From NCBI RefSeq assembly GCF_004521985.1, contig NZ_SBHZ01000010.1, positions 1-64,000 of the forward strand: 64,000 nucleotides of DNA. Direction: 5' to 3'. This stretch comes from Ectopseudomonas khazarica (lineage in GTDB: Bacteria > Pseudomonadota > Gammaproteobacteria > Pseudomonadales > Pseudomonadaceae). Position numbers and translations under genes: made by a program. The notes under the pieces are model-generated. The model was not told where the DNA came from and did no database searches. It saw only the letters and a list, made by a program, of their open reading frames with translations. Positions 8,890 to 17,309 of the stretch are shown here, in pieces. How positions within the stretch are numbered: the first letter of the stretch is position 1; each line of letters opens with the position of its first letter.

Positions 8890-9052
8890 GTGCGTGGCGC
8901 GGCATTTTGCCCGACAGCGCTGGCCGCGCGGGGCAAAGTCGCTATAGTGCACGCTCTTTCGATCTACCCGTGCTGCGAGGGTGGTGCCGAATGCGGGCGC
9001 AGGCTCGCTGGCCGCTGTCCTGCCGTAGCCGCCGCAACTGAAGGATCAGTGT

Positions 9053-9634
9053 GTGAAGTGTCTGGTGGTATTCGCCCATCCGCTGCAGGACAGCCTCTGT
9101 CGCCACCTGTGCGATGAAACCGTCGCGCACCTGGCGGGCAAGGGCTACGACATCGAGTTGCTGGACCTCTACGCCAGCACATTCGACCCACGGCTCAGCG
9201 AGGCCGAGCGGCAGAGCTACTACGCCGGCGCGTTCGACGCCGGGCACCTGCAGGCCCAGCTGCGTCAGTTGCAGGCGGCGCAGTCGCTGGTGCTGGTCTT
9301 CCCCACCTGGTGGTTCGGCTTCCCGGCCATTCTCAAGGGCTGGTTCGACCGCGTCTGGGCGCCGGGCCATGCCTATCAGCATGCCGCCGATCTCGGTGCG
9401 ATCACCCCGGGCCTGTTGCAGTTGCAGGAGGTGCGGGTGGTTACCACGCTGGGCTCGCCCTGGTGGGTCGACCTGTTCGTCTTGCGCCGGCCCGTCAGGC
9501 GGGTGCTCAAGCTCGCCCTGCTGGGGGCCTGTACCCGGGGCTGCAGCTTCCGGATGTTGTCGTTCTACCGCAGTGAGAAGGCCGACCGCGCGCGCGTCGA
9601 CGCCTTCGTGAGGAAGATCAGGGCGCGTTTCTGA
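9053..9634 (+). CDS. NAD(P)H-dependent oxidoreductase, flavodoxin fold
   Basis: The protein has 193 aa, with a probable GTG start at 9053 after AAGGA. It shows the NQO1/YwrO/MdaB pattern: KCLVVFAHPLQDS at the N-terminus (flavin phosphate loop), FPTWWFGFPAILKGWFDRVWAPG in the middle, and TTLGSPWW near the isoalloxazine site. Members reduce quinones or other electrophiles with NAD(P)H using FMN or FAD. It is the first of five genes between sbcD and sbcC. A TATAGT hexamer at 8943-8948 could be a promoter -10 element; no good -35 was seen. Confidence 0.85.
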   Translation: MKCLVVFAHPLQDSLCRHLCDETVAHLAGKGYDIELLDLYASTFDPRLSEAERQSYYAGAFDAGHLQAQLRQLQAAQSLVLVFPTWWFGFPAILKGWFDRVWAPGHAYQHAADLGAITPGLLQLQEVRVVTTLGSPWWVDLFVLRRPVRRVLKLALLGACTRGCSFRMLSFYRSEKADRARVDAFVRKIRARF

Positions 9635-9689
9635 GCGCGCGGACGTGATGCGCCGGCCGTGATGCCGGCGCCTGGCAAGGAGAGTCGTG

Positions 9690-10121
9690 ATGTTGCTACA
9701 GGCCAATGGGTTCTTGCTGCTGGGGGCGCTGCTGACGGCGCTGGCCGGCGTGCTGCACTTTGCCTGCATCTTCTGGGGGGCGCGGGGTTTCCAGGTGCTT
9801 GGCGCCGGTGAACAGCTGGTGGCGATGGCCGCACGGCGTCACTGGTATCCGCCGGTGGTGGCCTGCGCCATTGGCTGCGTGCTGTTGCTGTGGGCGCTGC
9901 TGACGCTGTCTGCCGCCGGCCTCGGCCCGCAGCTGGCGCTGGCGAAATGGGCGGTGCTGCTGATCACCCTGGTCTACCTCGGCCGGGCCCTGGCCTTTCC
10001 CTGGCTCAAGCGGGTGATCATCGGCAACAGCGAGCGCTTCTGGCACCTGAGCTCATTGCTGTGCCTGGGGCTGGCGGCGCTGCACGGCGTCGGCCTGGCC
10101 CAGGTCTGGCAGGCCGCCTAG
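9690..10121 (+). CDS. Small four-helix membrane protein of unknown function
   Basis: The protein has 143 aa. ATG 9690 is chosen because AAGGAGA (9678-9684) is properly spaced; a GTG one codon earlier is possible. Four hydrophobic segments are visible (about 7-27, 49-68, 74-98, 118-138), with short charged loops. I do not recognise a characterised family. It sits between a quinone-reductase-like gene and a double-SH3 gene on the same strand, so it may share their transcript. Confidence 0.7.
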   Translation: MLLQANGFLLLGALLTALAGVLHFACIFWGARGFQVLGAGEQLVAMAARRHWYPPVVACAIGCVLLLWALLTLSAAGLGPQLALAKWAVLLITLVYLGRALAFPWLKRVIIGNSERFWHLSSLLCLGLAALHGVGLAQVWQAA

Positions 10122-10190
10122 GCACTTCGACAGAGCGACGAGCGGCGGCATGTAGCGTTCGCCAAACCACAAGAAATACAGAGGTCGAGC

Positions 10191-10562
10191 ATGCAACTGA
10201 CGGAATACCGCGTCATCACGGCGCACACCAGCGAGTACCCCGAGCCGATCCAGTTCGAGGCCGGCGCCCCGCTGACGCTGGGGGAAGTCTACGAGGGACC
10301 GGAGGACTGGCAGGACTGGCGTTTCTGCCACACGCCGGGCCAGGCCGGCGGCTGGGTCCCGCAGCAGATCATCGAGGTGATCGCCGGCGACCGGGGCCGC
10401 GCGCGCGAGGACTATAGCGCCCGCGAGCTGGACGTCGTGATGGGCGAGCGGGTGCTGGCCGGGCGACAACTGAATGGCTGGGCCTGGTGCCAGCGCAGCA
10501 GTGGCGACGCGTCGGGCTGGGTGCCGTTGGAAAATCTGCAGGCCGAGGGCGCCGCGCGATGA
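10191..10562 (+). CDS. Protein made of two tandem SH3-like domains
   Basis: The protein has 123 aa and no signal peptide or membrane segment. Residues of about 5-62 and 68-119 are two copies of a small beta fold. Each opens with an ALYDY-like segment (second copy AREDYSARELDVVMGERV) and ends with the SH3 hallmark GWVP (GGWVPQQIIE, then SGWVPLENLQ). This matches the variant SH3 family (PF07653) seen in bacterial cytoplasmic proteins. It probably binds a peptide or protein partner; none can be named. Nearly the whole protein is the two domains. Confidence 0.78.
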   Translation: MQLTEYRVITAHTSEYPEPIQFEAGAPLTLGEVYEGPEDWQDWRFCHTPGQAGGWVPQQIIEVIAGDRGRAREDYSARELDVVMGERVLAGRQLNGWAWCQRSSGDASGWVPLENLQAEGAAR

Positions 10563-10623
10563 GCCGCCGACTGTCATCGACCGCGTTGTCCGCCGCAGGG
10601 CAGCGCCTGCATGAGCGGCCGTC

Positions 10624-11028
10624 ATGAGCCATGCCTTGATCGCGCCGATGCTGGCCCATGTCGGTCTGGCCGGCTTTCTCTATGTGCTCCTGACCCTGGC
10701 GCGTGCGCCCAGTATCTGGGGCATCGGGCGGCGCGCCGATGGCTCGAACCCCTGGGCCGAGGTCGAGCCGCGCATCAGCGCCAACCTGTCCAACCAGTTC
10801 GAATGGCCGCTGCTGTTCTACGTCGCCTGCCTGCTGCTGATCCAGGCCGGCGTGCAGTCGCCGCTCGCGACCTGGCTGGCGTGGGGTTTCATCGGCGGGC
10901 GCCTGGCACACAGCCTGGTACAGATCGGCACCGGCAACGTGCGCCTGCGCGGCCTGGTGTTCACCCTCAACTTCCTGGCCGCGCTCGGGCTCTGGGCGTT
11001 GGTGCTGCAGCGCTATCTGCATGGCTAG
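10624..11028 (+). CDS. MAPEG-family membrane protein
   Basis: The protein has 134 aa with four hydrophobic segments, in the size range of MAPEG (eicosanoid/glutathione metabolism) proteins, PF01124. The pattern RISANLSNQFEWPLLFY followed by GGRLAHSLVQIGTGNVRLRGLVF fits the conserved E-N-x-x-x-x-P/F and R-x-x-H-x-x cores. Eukaryotic members use glutathione; roles of bacterial members are mostly unknown. It lies in the five-gene block that separates sbcD and sbcC. Confidence 0.82.
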   Translation: MSHALIAPMLAHVGLAGFLYVLLTLARAPSIWGIGRRADGSNPWAEVEPRISANLSNQFEWPLLFYVACLLLIQAGVQSPLATWLAWGFIGGRLAHSLVQIGTGNVRLRGLVFTLNFLAALGLWALVLQRYLHG

Positions 11029-11116
11029 CAACGAATCTCGCGGCCGACACTGGAGTCTGGACTGCGCGTGACGACGCCGATCCGGCAATAGCGATCTATG
11101 CTGTCGATGATGGCAA

Positions 11117-12226
11117 ATGGACAGGGGTGCTAGGGTGCTGACGACACTGGCCCGGTTGCTGGACCCGCTGCATGGGGTGCCGGATGCGACCCGACAGCGT
11201 TTCGAGGACTGGTATCGCCAGGCGGCGATTCCACAGATTCGCTATGTCGCCTTCCTGACCATGGGGCTGTACCTGATCTACGCCGCCATCGAGCAGAATG
11301 TCGAAACCGATCAGCCCTTCGCACGCTTCATCGTGCATGCGCTGATGGTGCCGGGGGCCCTGCTGGCTACCGGGCTGCTCAGTTTTCGACCCGGCCGGCA
11401 GACGCTGATGCTCGGCCTGCTGTCATGCGCGCCCATCGTGTCGGTGCTGTCGAATCTCTACTTCAACTTCGGCTCGTCACGCTTCGCGCTCTACGCGCCG
11501 GAAATCTACCTGAACCTGATGTGGACGTTCGCCATCTCGGGCCTGACCCTGAAGCGCGCGATGGCCACGGCACTGGTCTCGCTGTCGGCGATTCTCCTGG
11601 TCACCCTCGAACACTCACTCACCCCGGGGCCGCAGCGCCTGCACCTGATCTGGATTCTCGCCTCGTTCTCCTTCGGGCTGCTCAGTGCCTTCCTGCTGGA
11701 GAAGGCGCACAAACGCATGTTCCTGCAGCAGGACAGCCTGGAACTGAGCGCCAGCCTCGACGGCCTGACCGGGCTGTGGAACCGCTCGCGCACCGAGGCG
11801 TTCCTCGCCGACGAGCAGGCCAGGGCCAACCGCTACGGCACGCCGTTCTCGGTGGTGCTGATCGACATCGACCATTTCAAGCACGTCAATGACACCTTTG
11901 GTCATGCGGTGGGCGACAGCGTGCTGCGCCAGTTCGCCACGCTGCTGCGCGAGAACGTGCGCGCGGTGGACAAGGTCGGCCGCTTCGGGGGCGAGGAGTT
12001 TCTCATCGTCCTGCCGGAGATCGGCTCGCATCAGGCCGTGGCAGCCGTGCAGGCGCTGCGGCGGCGTATCCAGGCGTTCGCCTTCGACACCGTCGAGCGC
12101 AAGACCGCCAGCTTCGGTATCGCCGAATACCGCCCAGGCGAAACTCTGGAGGCACTGATGGCCCGGGCCGACAAGGCGATGTATCGGGCCAAGGCCAGCG
12201 GCCGCGACCGCGTCGAGGCGCTGTAG
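11117..12226 (+). CDS. Membrane diguanylate cyclase (GGDEF)
   Basis: The protein has 369 aa from ATG 11117; a GTG at 11135 behind AGGGG is an alternative start, giving 363 aa. The N-terminal half has about five or six hydrophobic segments with no recognised sensor domain. The GGDEF domain covers about 205-365, with DGLTGLWNR, IDIDHFKHVND and an intact GGEEF active site near residue 290. The inhibitory I-site RAVD sits five residues before GGEEF, so product inhibition by c-di-GMP is expected. It should make c-di-GMP from two GTP at the inner membrane. Substrates for the membrane sensor part are unknown. Confidence 0.9.
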   Translation: MDRGARVLTTLARLLDPLHGVPDATRQRFEDWYRQAAIPQIRYVAFLTMGLYLIYAAIEQNVETDQPFARFIVHALMVPGALLATGLLSFRPGRQTLMLGLLSCAPIVSVLSNLYFNFGSSRFALYAPEIYLNLMWTFAISGLTLKRAMATALVSLSAILLVTLEHSLTPGPQRLHLIWILASFSFGLLSAFLLEKAHKRMFLQQDSLELSASLDGLTGLWNRSRTEAFLADEQARANRYGTPFSVVLIDIDHFKHVNDTFGHAVGDSVLRQFATLLRENVRAVDKVGRFGGEEFLIVLPEIGSHQAVAAVQALRRRIQAFAFDTVERKTASFGIAEYRPGETLEALMARADKAMYRAKASGRDRVEAL

Positions 12227-12296
12227 CGGCATTCGGGCCTGCAGCGCGCGGCGGAGAATGCCAGAATGGCCGCCTCCAACGGCTTTCGACCTGTGC

Positions 12297-15200
12297 ATGA
12301 AAATCCTCAGCCTGCGCCTCAAGAACCTCAACTCCCTGAAGGGGGAGTGGAAGATCGACTTCGCCGCCGAGCCCTTCGCCGGCAGCGGCCTGTTCGCCAT
12401 CACCGGGCCGACCGGCGCCGGCAAGACCACCTTGCTCGATGCCATCTGCCTCGCGCTCTATCACCGCACGCCGCGCATGAGCACGCTGTCGGCCAGCGGC
12501 AACGAGCTGATGACCCGGCACACCGCCGACTGCCTGGCCGAAGTCGAGTTCGAGGTCAGGGGGCAGGGCTACCGTGCGTTCTGGAGCCAGCGCCGAGCGC
12601 GGGACAAGGTCGACGGCGCGTTGCAGGCACCCAAGGTGGAGCTGGCGCGCATCGAGGGTGGCGAAATCCTCACCGACAGGATCCGCGAGAAGGAGAGCCT
12701 GACCGCCGAACTGACCGGTCTGGACTTCGAGCGCTTCACCAAATCCATGCTGCTGGCCCAGGGCGGTTTCGCCGCGTTCCTCGAGGCCAACGCCAACCAG
12801 CGTGCCGAACTGCTGGAAGAACTGACCGGCACCGAGGTCTACGGGCGGATTTCCCAGCAGGTCTACGAACGCACCAAGGCTGCCGAGCAGGCGCTGGGCC
12901 TGCTGAAAAGCCGCGCCCAGGGCATGGAACTGCTGGATGAAGCGCAGCGCACCGAGCTGCAGGGCGAAGCCGAGCGCCTGGCGCAGGAGCAGGCGCCGCT
13001 GCTCGCCGAGCAACAGGCGCTGCAAGGGCAGCAGCGCTGGCGAGAAGCCTTGCAGCGTGCCGAGCAGCAGGCCGCCGAAGCGGCGCAAGCCGTGCAACAG
13101 GCCCGGCAGCGCCAGGCCGACGCGGGCGATGAGCTGCAGCGCCTGGCTGCCAGCGAGCCGGCCTCGCGCCTGCTGCCCCTGCACCAGGCCTGGCAGCAGG
13201 CGCGGCAGGAGCACGAGCGGGCCGAGCACGACCTGCTCGCGCTGCGCGAACGGATGCAGGCCTGCGCCGAACGTGAGCGGCTGGCGCTGTGGCAGGCCAG
13301 CCGTTATGCCGCGCACGGTTGTGCCCAGCGTCAGGCCGCGCTGACGCAGCTGCAGCAGCAGTATGCCGAGGTGCAGGCCTGGCTGGGCGAGCGCAGCCAG
13401 CATGCGCGTCTGGGCGAGCTGCTCAGCGGCTGGGACGAGCGCTTCACCCAGCGTTCCAGGGACGAGCAGGGCGTGCAGGCGGCGCAGGCGCGGCTGAGCG
13501 AATCCGCCACGCAGCTCGCCGCGCTGCAGCGCCAGCGTGAGACGCAGGGCGCGCGTCTGACCACGCTGCAACAGCAGCTGGAGCAGGCGCGCGCTGCCGA
13601 GGCGCAGCAGCAGGCCAGCGTGCAGGACCTGCTGGGCGCGGCGGGAGAGGCGGGCCTGTGGCAGGAGGTGCAGGGCCAGCAGGCGCGCAGCCGCGTGTTC
13701 GACCGCTTGCAGCAACTGGCGCAGCGCCGCGAGACGCTGGGCGGGCAACTCGCCGCGCTGCCGCCGCGCCTGGCCGAACTGCAGCGTCTGCAGACGGACA
13801 GGAATACCGAGATCGGCGCGCTGCGCGAGCGCTACAAGGCGCTCAAGCAGCAGTGCGCCGACAAGGAAAAGCTGCTGGAGCAGGAACAGCGCATCCACGA
13901 CCTGGAGGCCCATCGCGCCCGCCTGCAGCCGGGCGAGGCCTGCCCGCTGTGCGGCTCGCATGAGCATCCGGCGATCGAGCAGTACCAGGCGCTGAATGTC
14001 TCCGCCACCGAACAGGCGCTGGCGCAGTGCCGCAGCGACCTGGGCGAGCTGGAGAACCAGGGGGCCAGCCTGCGTGACGAGCTGACCCGCCTGGCCGCGC
14101 AGATCGAGCAGCTGCACGCGCAGCAGGCCGAGGCCCAGGCGCAGTTGCAGCCGCTGGATCAGCAATGGCAGCAGCAACTGAGCGAGCATGACATCCGCCT
14201 GCACGATGCTGCCGAGCTCGGCCCCATGCAACAGCAGCACGAGCAGGCGCTGGCGGCGCTGCAGGCGCGTCTGCAGACCGTGCAACAGCAGCAGGCCGAA
14301 CTGCAGCGTCTGCGCGAGCTGCGCGAGACGGCCGAGCGTGAGCAGAGCGAAGCACAGCGGCAGCAGGCCCTGCTCGAACGCGATCTGGACAACACCCAGG
14401 CGCGTCTGGCCGAGCAACAGGCCGACCTGAACGATCTGCAGGCCGGGCAGGCGCAGCAGGCCCAGGCATTGCTGGCCAGCCTGGAGGGTTTCGCCAGCGA
14501 ACTGCCGGCCGACGGCGAGGGCTGGTTGGCGCAGCAGAAGGCGGCCTGGCAGGCCTGGCGCGACACGCAGGCACGCGAGCAGCAGTTGCTCGAGCAGAAG
14601 CACGAGGCGCAGCGACAGCTGGACGAGGACCAGGCGCAGGCTGCGCAGTGGTTGCAGCGCTGGCAGGCCGCAGGCGTGGCTGACCTGGCCGAGCCTGCAG
14701 CCGTGAGCGATTCACGGCAGGCCTGGCGCGAGGCCGCCGAGCGCTTGGCCGCCGCGCAGCGTGAACGCGATGGCCTGGCCGGCAGCGAGCAGGCCCAGGT
14801 GGCGTTGCAGGCACGCCTGCAGGCGCGCCTGGATGACTGCCAGCAGGCCTGGCAGCAGGCGTTGGCCGGCAGCCCGTTCGCCGACCAGGCGGCGTTCGAA
14901 GCGGCGCTGCTGGGTGATGATGAACGTCAGCGCCTGCTGCAGCTGAAGGCCGATCTGGAGCGCGCGCACACCCAGGCGGCGACCTTGCAGGCGGCGGCGC
15001 AGGCCGAGGTACAGCGCCTCCAGGGCGAGGCGCAGAGCGCCCTGAGCCTGGCCGAGCTGGGCGAACAGATCCAGGCCCTGCAGGATCGCCTGCGTGCATT
15101 GAGCGAGCGCCAGGGTGAGGTGCGGGCCCAGCTTCAGGCCGACGCGGCACGGCGCAGCAGCCAGCAGGCGCTGTTCGCCGAAATCGCCGCACAGGAGGGC

Positions 15201-15731
15201 GAGCATGCCCTCTGGCAGCAACTCAACGGCCTGATCGGTTCGGCCGATGGCGCCAAGTTCCGCAAGTTCGCCCAGGGCCTGACCCTCGATCACCTGATCC
15301 ACCTGGCGAACCGCCAGCTGACCCGCCTGCACGGCCGCTACCAGCTGGCGCGCAAGAGCAGCGGCGAGCTGGAGCTGGAGGTGCGTGACACCTGGCAGGC
15401 CGACGTGGCCCGTGATTGCCGCACGCTGTCCGGCGGCGAGAGTTTCCTGGTCAGCCTGGCCCTGGCCCTGGCGCTGTCCGATCTGGTCAGCCACAAGACC
15501 AGTATCGACTCGCTGTTCCTCGATGAAGGCTTCGGCACGCTGGATGGCGAGACCCTGGAGGTGGCGCTGGACGCCCTGGACAACCTCAACGCCAGCGGCA
15601 AGACCATCGGCGTGATCAGTCACGTCGAGGCGATGAAGGAGCGTATTCCCGTGCAGCTGCGGGTACACAAGGGCGTCGGCCTCGGCTACAGCCGGCTCGA
15701 TGCGCGTTTCGCGGTGAAGGAAGGAGCGTAG
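12297..15731 (+). CDS. sbcC: Exonuclease subunit SbcC
   Basis: The protein has 1144 aa from ATG 12297 (MKILSLRLKNLNSLKGEW). It is an SMC-like ATPase: Walker A GPTGAGKTT near residue 40, a very long Gln/Ala/Glu-rich coiled coil, the zinc hook CPLCGS near residue 550, then the ABC signature TLSGGESFLVSLALALALSDL and Walker B SLFLDEGFGTLD. It partners SbcD in ATP-dependent cleavage of hairpins and DNA ends. The repetitive coiled-coil coding keeps long reading frames open on the other strand; those are shadows. It is separated from sbcD by five unrelated genes. Confidence 0.96.
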   Translation: MKILSLRLKNLNSLKGEWKIDFAAEPFAGSGLFAITGPTGAGKTTLLDAICLALYHRTPRMSTLSASGNELMTRHTADCLAEVEFEVRGQGYRAFWSQRRARDKVDGALQAPKVELARIEGGEILTDRIREKESLTAELTGLDFERFTKSMLLAQGGFAAFLEANANQRAELLEELTGTEVYGRISQQVYERTKAAEQALGLLKSRAQGMELLDEAQRTELQGEAERLAQEQAPLLAEQQALQGQQRWREALQRAEQQAAEAAQAVQQARQRQADAGDELQRLAASEPASRLLPLHQAWQQARQEHERAEHDLLALRERMQACAERERLALWQASRYAAHGCAQRQAALTQLQQQYAEVQAWLGERSQHARLGELLSGWDERFTQRSRDEQGVQAAQARLSESATQLAALQRQRETQGARLTTLQQQLEQARAAEAQQQASVQDLLGAAGEAGLWQEVQGQQARSRVFDRLQQLAQRRETLGGQLAALPPRLAELQRLQTDRNTEIGALRERYKALKQQCADKEKLLEQEQRIHDLEAHRARLQPGEACPLCGSHEHPAIEQYQALNVSATEQALAQCRSDLGELENQGASLRDELTRLAAQIEQLHAQQAEAQAQLQPLDQQWQQQLSEHDIRLHDAAELGPMQQQHEQALAALQARLQTVQQQQAELQRLRELRETAEREQSEAQRQQALLERDLDNTQARLAEQQADLNDLQAGQAQQAQALLASLEGFASELPADGEGWLAQQKAAWQAWRDTQAREQQLLEQKHEAQRQLDEDQAQAAQWLQRWQAAGVADLAEPAAVSDSRQAWREAAERLAAAQRERDGLAGSEQAQVALQARLQARLDDCQQAWQQALAGSPFADQAAFEAALLGDDERQRLLQLKADLERAHTQAATLQAAAQAEVQRLQGEAQSALSLAELGEQIQALQDRLRALSERQGEVRAQLQADAARRSSQQALFAEIAAQEGEHALWQQLNGLIGSADGAKFRKFAQGLTLDHLIHLANRQLTRLHGRYQLARKSSGELELEVRDTWQADVARDCRTLSGGESFLVSLALALALSDLVSHKTSIDSLFLDEGFGTLDGETLEVALDALDNLNASGKTIGVISHVEAMKERIPVQLRVHKGVGLGYSRLDARFAVKEGA

Positions 15732-15733
15732 CG

Positions 15734-16276
15734 ATGTTGATGCGAGCGAAGGATTCCACCCTGCTGGTGATCGACCTGCAGGCACGGCTGTTGCCGGCGA
15801 TCGACGCGGGCGCGGCGCTGGTCGAGCAGGCCGCCTGGCTGGTACGTGTGGCGCAGCGCCTCGACGTGCCGGTGATCGCCACCGAGCAGTACCCCAGGGG
15901 GCTGGGGGCAACCGACCCCGGCCTGCGCGAACTGCTGCCGGCGCACGGGCTGCGCGAGAAGATCCATTTTTCCGCCACGGCGGGCGCCGGGCTGTTCGAC
16001 CTGCCGGGAGGCGAGCGCCGCCAGTTCGTGGTGTGCGGTGCGGAGACCCATGTCTGCGTGCTGCAGACGGTACTCGGCCTGCTGGCCGCCGGGCGCGAGG
16101 TGTTCGTGGTCGACGAGGCGGTGGGTTCGCGTCGCCCGCGTGACAAGGCATTGGGCCTGGCGCGCATGGAGCGCGCCGGAGCGCTGATCGTCTCGCGCGA
16201 GATGGTCGCCTTCGAATGGCTGGAGCAGGCCGGCACCGAGCAGTTCCGCGAGATCAGCCGCACCTTCATTCGCTGA
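15734..16276 (+). CDS. Isochorismatase-family cysteine hydrolase
   Basis: The protein has 180 aa, and GAAGGAG precedes the ATG. The family triad is visible: Asp in LLVIDLQARLLPA, Lys in LREKIHFSA, Cys in VVCGAETHVCVLQT, with the cis-peptide region before ETHVC. It resembles the YcaC-like/hydrolase group (PF00857); the substrate (amide or vinyl ether) cannot be told. It starts two bases after the sbcC stop, so it is translationally coupled to it. Confidence 0.88.
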   Translation: MLMRAKDSTLLVIDLQARLLPAIDAGAALVEQAAWLVRVAQRLDVPVIATEQYPRGLGATDPGLRELLPAHGLREKIHFSATAGAGLFDLPGGERRQFVVCGAETHVCVLQTVLGLLAAGREVFVVDEAVGSRRPRDKALGLARMERAGALIVSREMVAFEWLEQAGTEQFREISRTFIR

Positions 16277-16386
16277 CGCGCGCCTGCCCCCACCAGGCTG
16301 GGGTGGCCAACTGCGCCTATGCTTAGGCACGGGATCATCAGTCGGTCATTCGCCACGGCCTGCCTGCCGGGCGGTGACACGTTGGA

Positions 16387-17169
16387 GTGCGGTCATTGTT
16401 CAGAACGCTGCATTGTTGCGTGTTGGGGTTGCTGCTGGGGGCCAGTGTCGCCGCCGAGTCGGCGCTGCGGTTCTGCCATGAGGACCAGGATTCGTACCCC
16501 TGGGTCATGAGCGATGGCAGCGGCCTCAACAAGGAACTGCTCGATCTCGTCCAGCAGCAGCTCGGCCTGCAGTTCACCTATGTGGCGGTGCCCTGGAAGC
16601 GTTGCCTGGCCGGCTTGCAGCATGGGCTGTATGACGGCGCTTTCGCCGCCAGTTTCAAGCCCGAACGCCAGCGGATGGGGCGTTATCCCCTCGATGCGGA
16701 GGGCCGGCCGGATACCCTCAGGCGCCTGCATTCGTCGCGCTACACCCTCTATCGGCGCGCCGGCAGCGCGGTGTCCTGGGACGGCCGGCGCTTCAGCCAT
16801 CTGAACGGCCGCGTGGGCTCGCTCAGTGGCTTTTCCATTCGCGACCTGCTGCTGGCCCATGGCCTGGAGGTGGACGAGTCCAGCCGTGACCCGCTGGCGC
16901 TGTTGCAGATGCTCGAGCATGGCCGTATCGAGGCCGCTGCCTTGCAGACCCAGCGCGGTGATTTCGTGCTGCAGGCCAATCCCCAGCTCGCGCAGTCGAT
17001 CGAGAAGCTGCCGCAGCTGCTCGAGGAAAAACCCTACTACCTGATGCTGTCCAATGCGCTGCTGGCGCACGAGCCGGATCTGGCCGAGCGGATCTGGGCC
17101 GAGGTGCAGCGCCAGCGTGAGTCGGCCGCCTACCAGGAGCGGAGAGACGCCTACCTGGCGAAGCCCTAG
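16387..17169 (+). CDS. Periplasmic solute-binding protein (SBP family 3-like)
   Basis: The protein is about 260 aa from GTG 16387. A TTG at 16396, correctly spaced behind GGAG (16384-16387), may be the real start. The N-terminus is a signal peptide (LHCCVLGLLLGASVAAES). The mature part begins ALRFCHEDQDSYPWVMSDGSGLNKELLDLV and contains a VAVPWKRCLAGLQHGLYDGAF segment, typical of the extracellular substrate-binding families related to amino-acid ABC receptors. No permease genes are adjacent, so it may act as an orphan receptor. The TAG stop is formed by the TA target duplication plus the first G of the adjoining MITE. Confidence 0.8.
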   Translation: MRSLFRTLHCCVLGLLLGASVAAESALRFCHEDQDSYPWVMSDGSGLNKELLDLVQQQLGLQFTYVAVPWKRCLAGLQHGLYDGAFAASFKPERQRMGRYPLDAEGRPDTLRRLHSSRYTLYRRAGSAVSWDGRRFSHLNGRVGSLSGFSIRDLLLAHGLEVDESSRDPLALLQMLEHGRIEAAALQTQRGDFVLQANPQLAQSIEKLPQLLEEKPYYLMLSNALLAHEPDLAERIWAEVQRQRESAAYQERRDAYLAKP

Positions 17170-17309
17170 GCTTTGTACGAAAAGTGTCTGCGCTCGGTGA
17201 TGCTGCGTTGAAATCGCTCTCAGAATGCTCATTTACAGCACGTAAACTGCGCTTCTTCGAGCGATTTCGCCTGGCCTGACCTTCGCTCGACGACTTCTCG
17301 TACAGAGCC
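17169..17309. mobile_element. 141-bp MITE-like element with TA target duplication
   Basis: The left end is GGCTTTGTACGAAAAGT and the right end, read inward on the other strand, is GGCTCTGTACGAGAAGT: 17-bp terminal inverted repeats with two mismatches. Both sides are flanked by TA (17167-17168 and 17310-17311), as for IS5-subgroup or IS630-type transposition. The interior holds a second inverted pair, GAAATCGCTC and GAGCGATTTC. There is no coding capacity. Removing the element and one TA restores overlapping stop codons of the two convergent genes. Confidence 0.8.

Noticed and set aside
12003..14603. Very long Leu/Gln-rich open frame on the minus strand opposite sbcC
   Set aside because: It is the antisense shadow of the coiled-coil coding region; sbcC has all its motifs, and the antisense translation is low-complexity with no domain.
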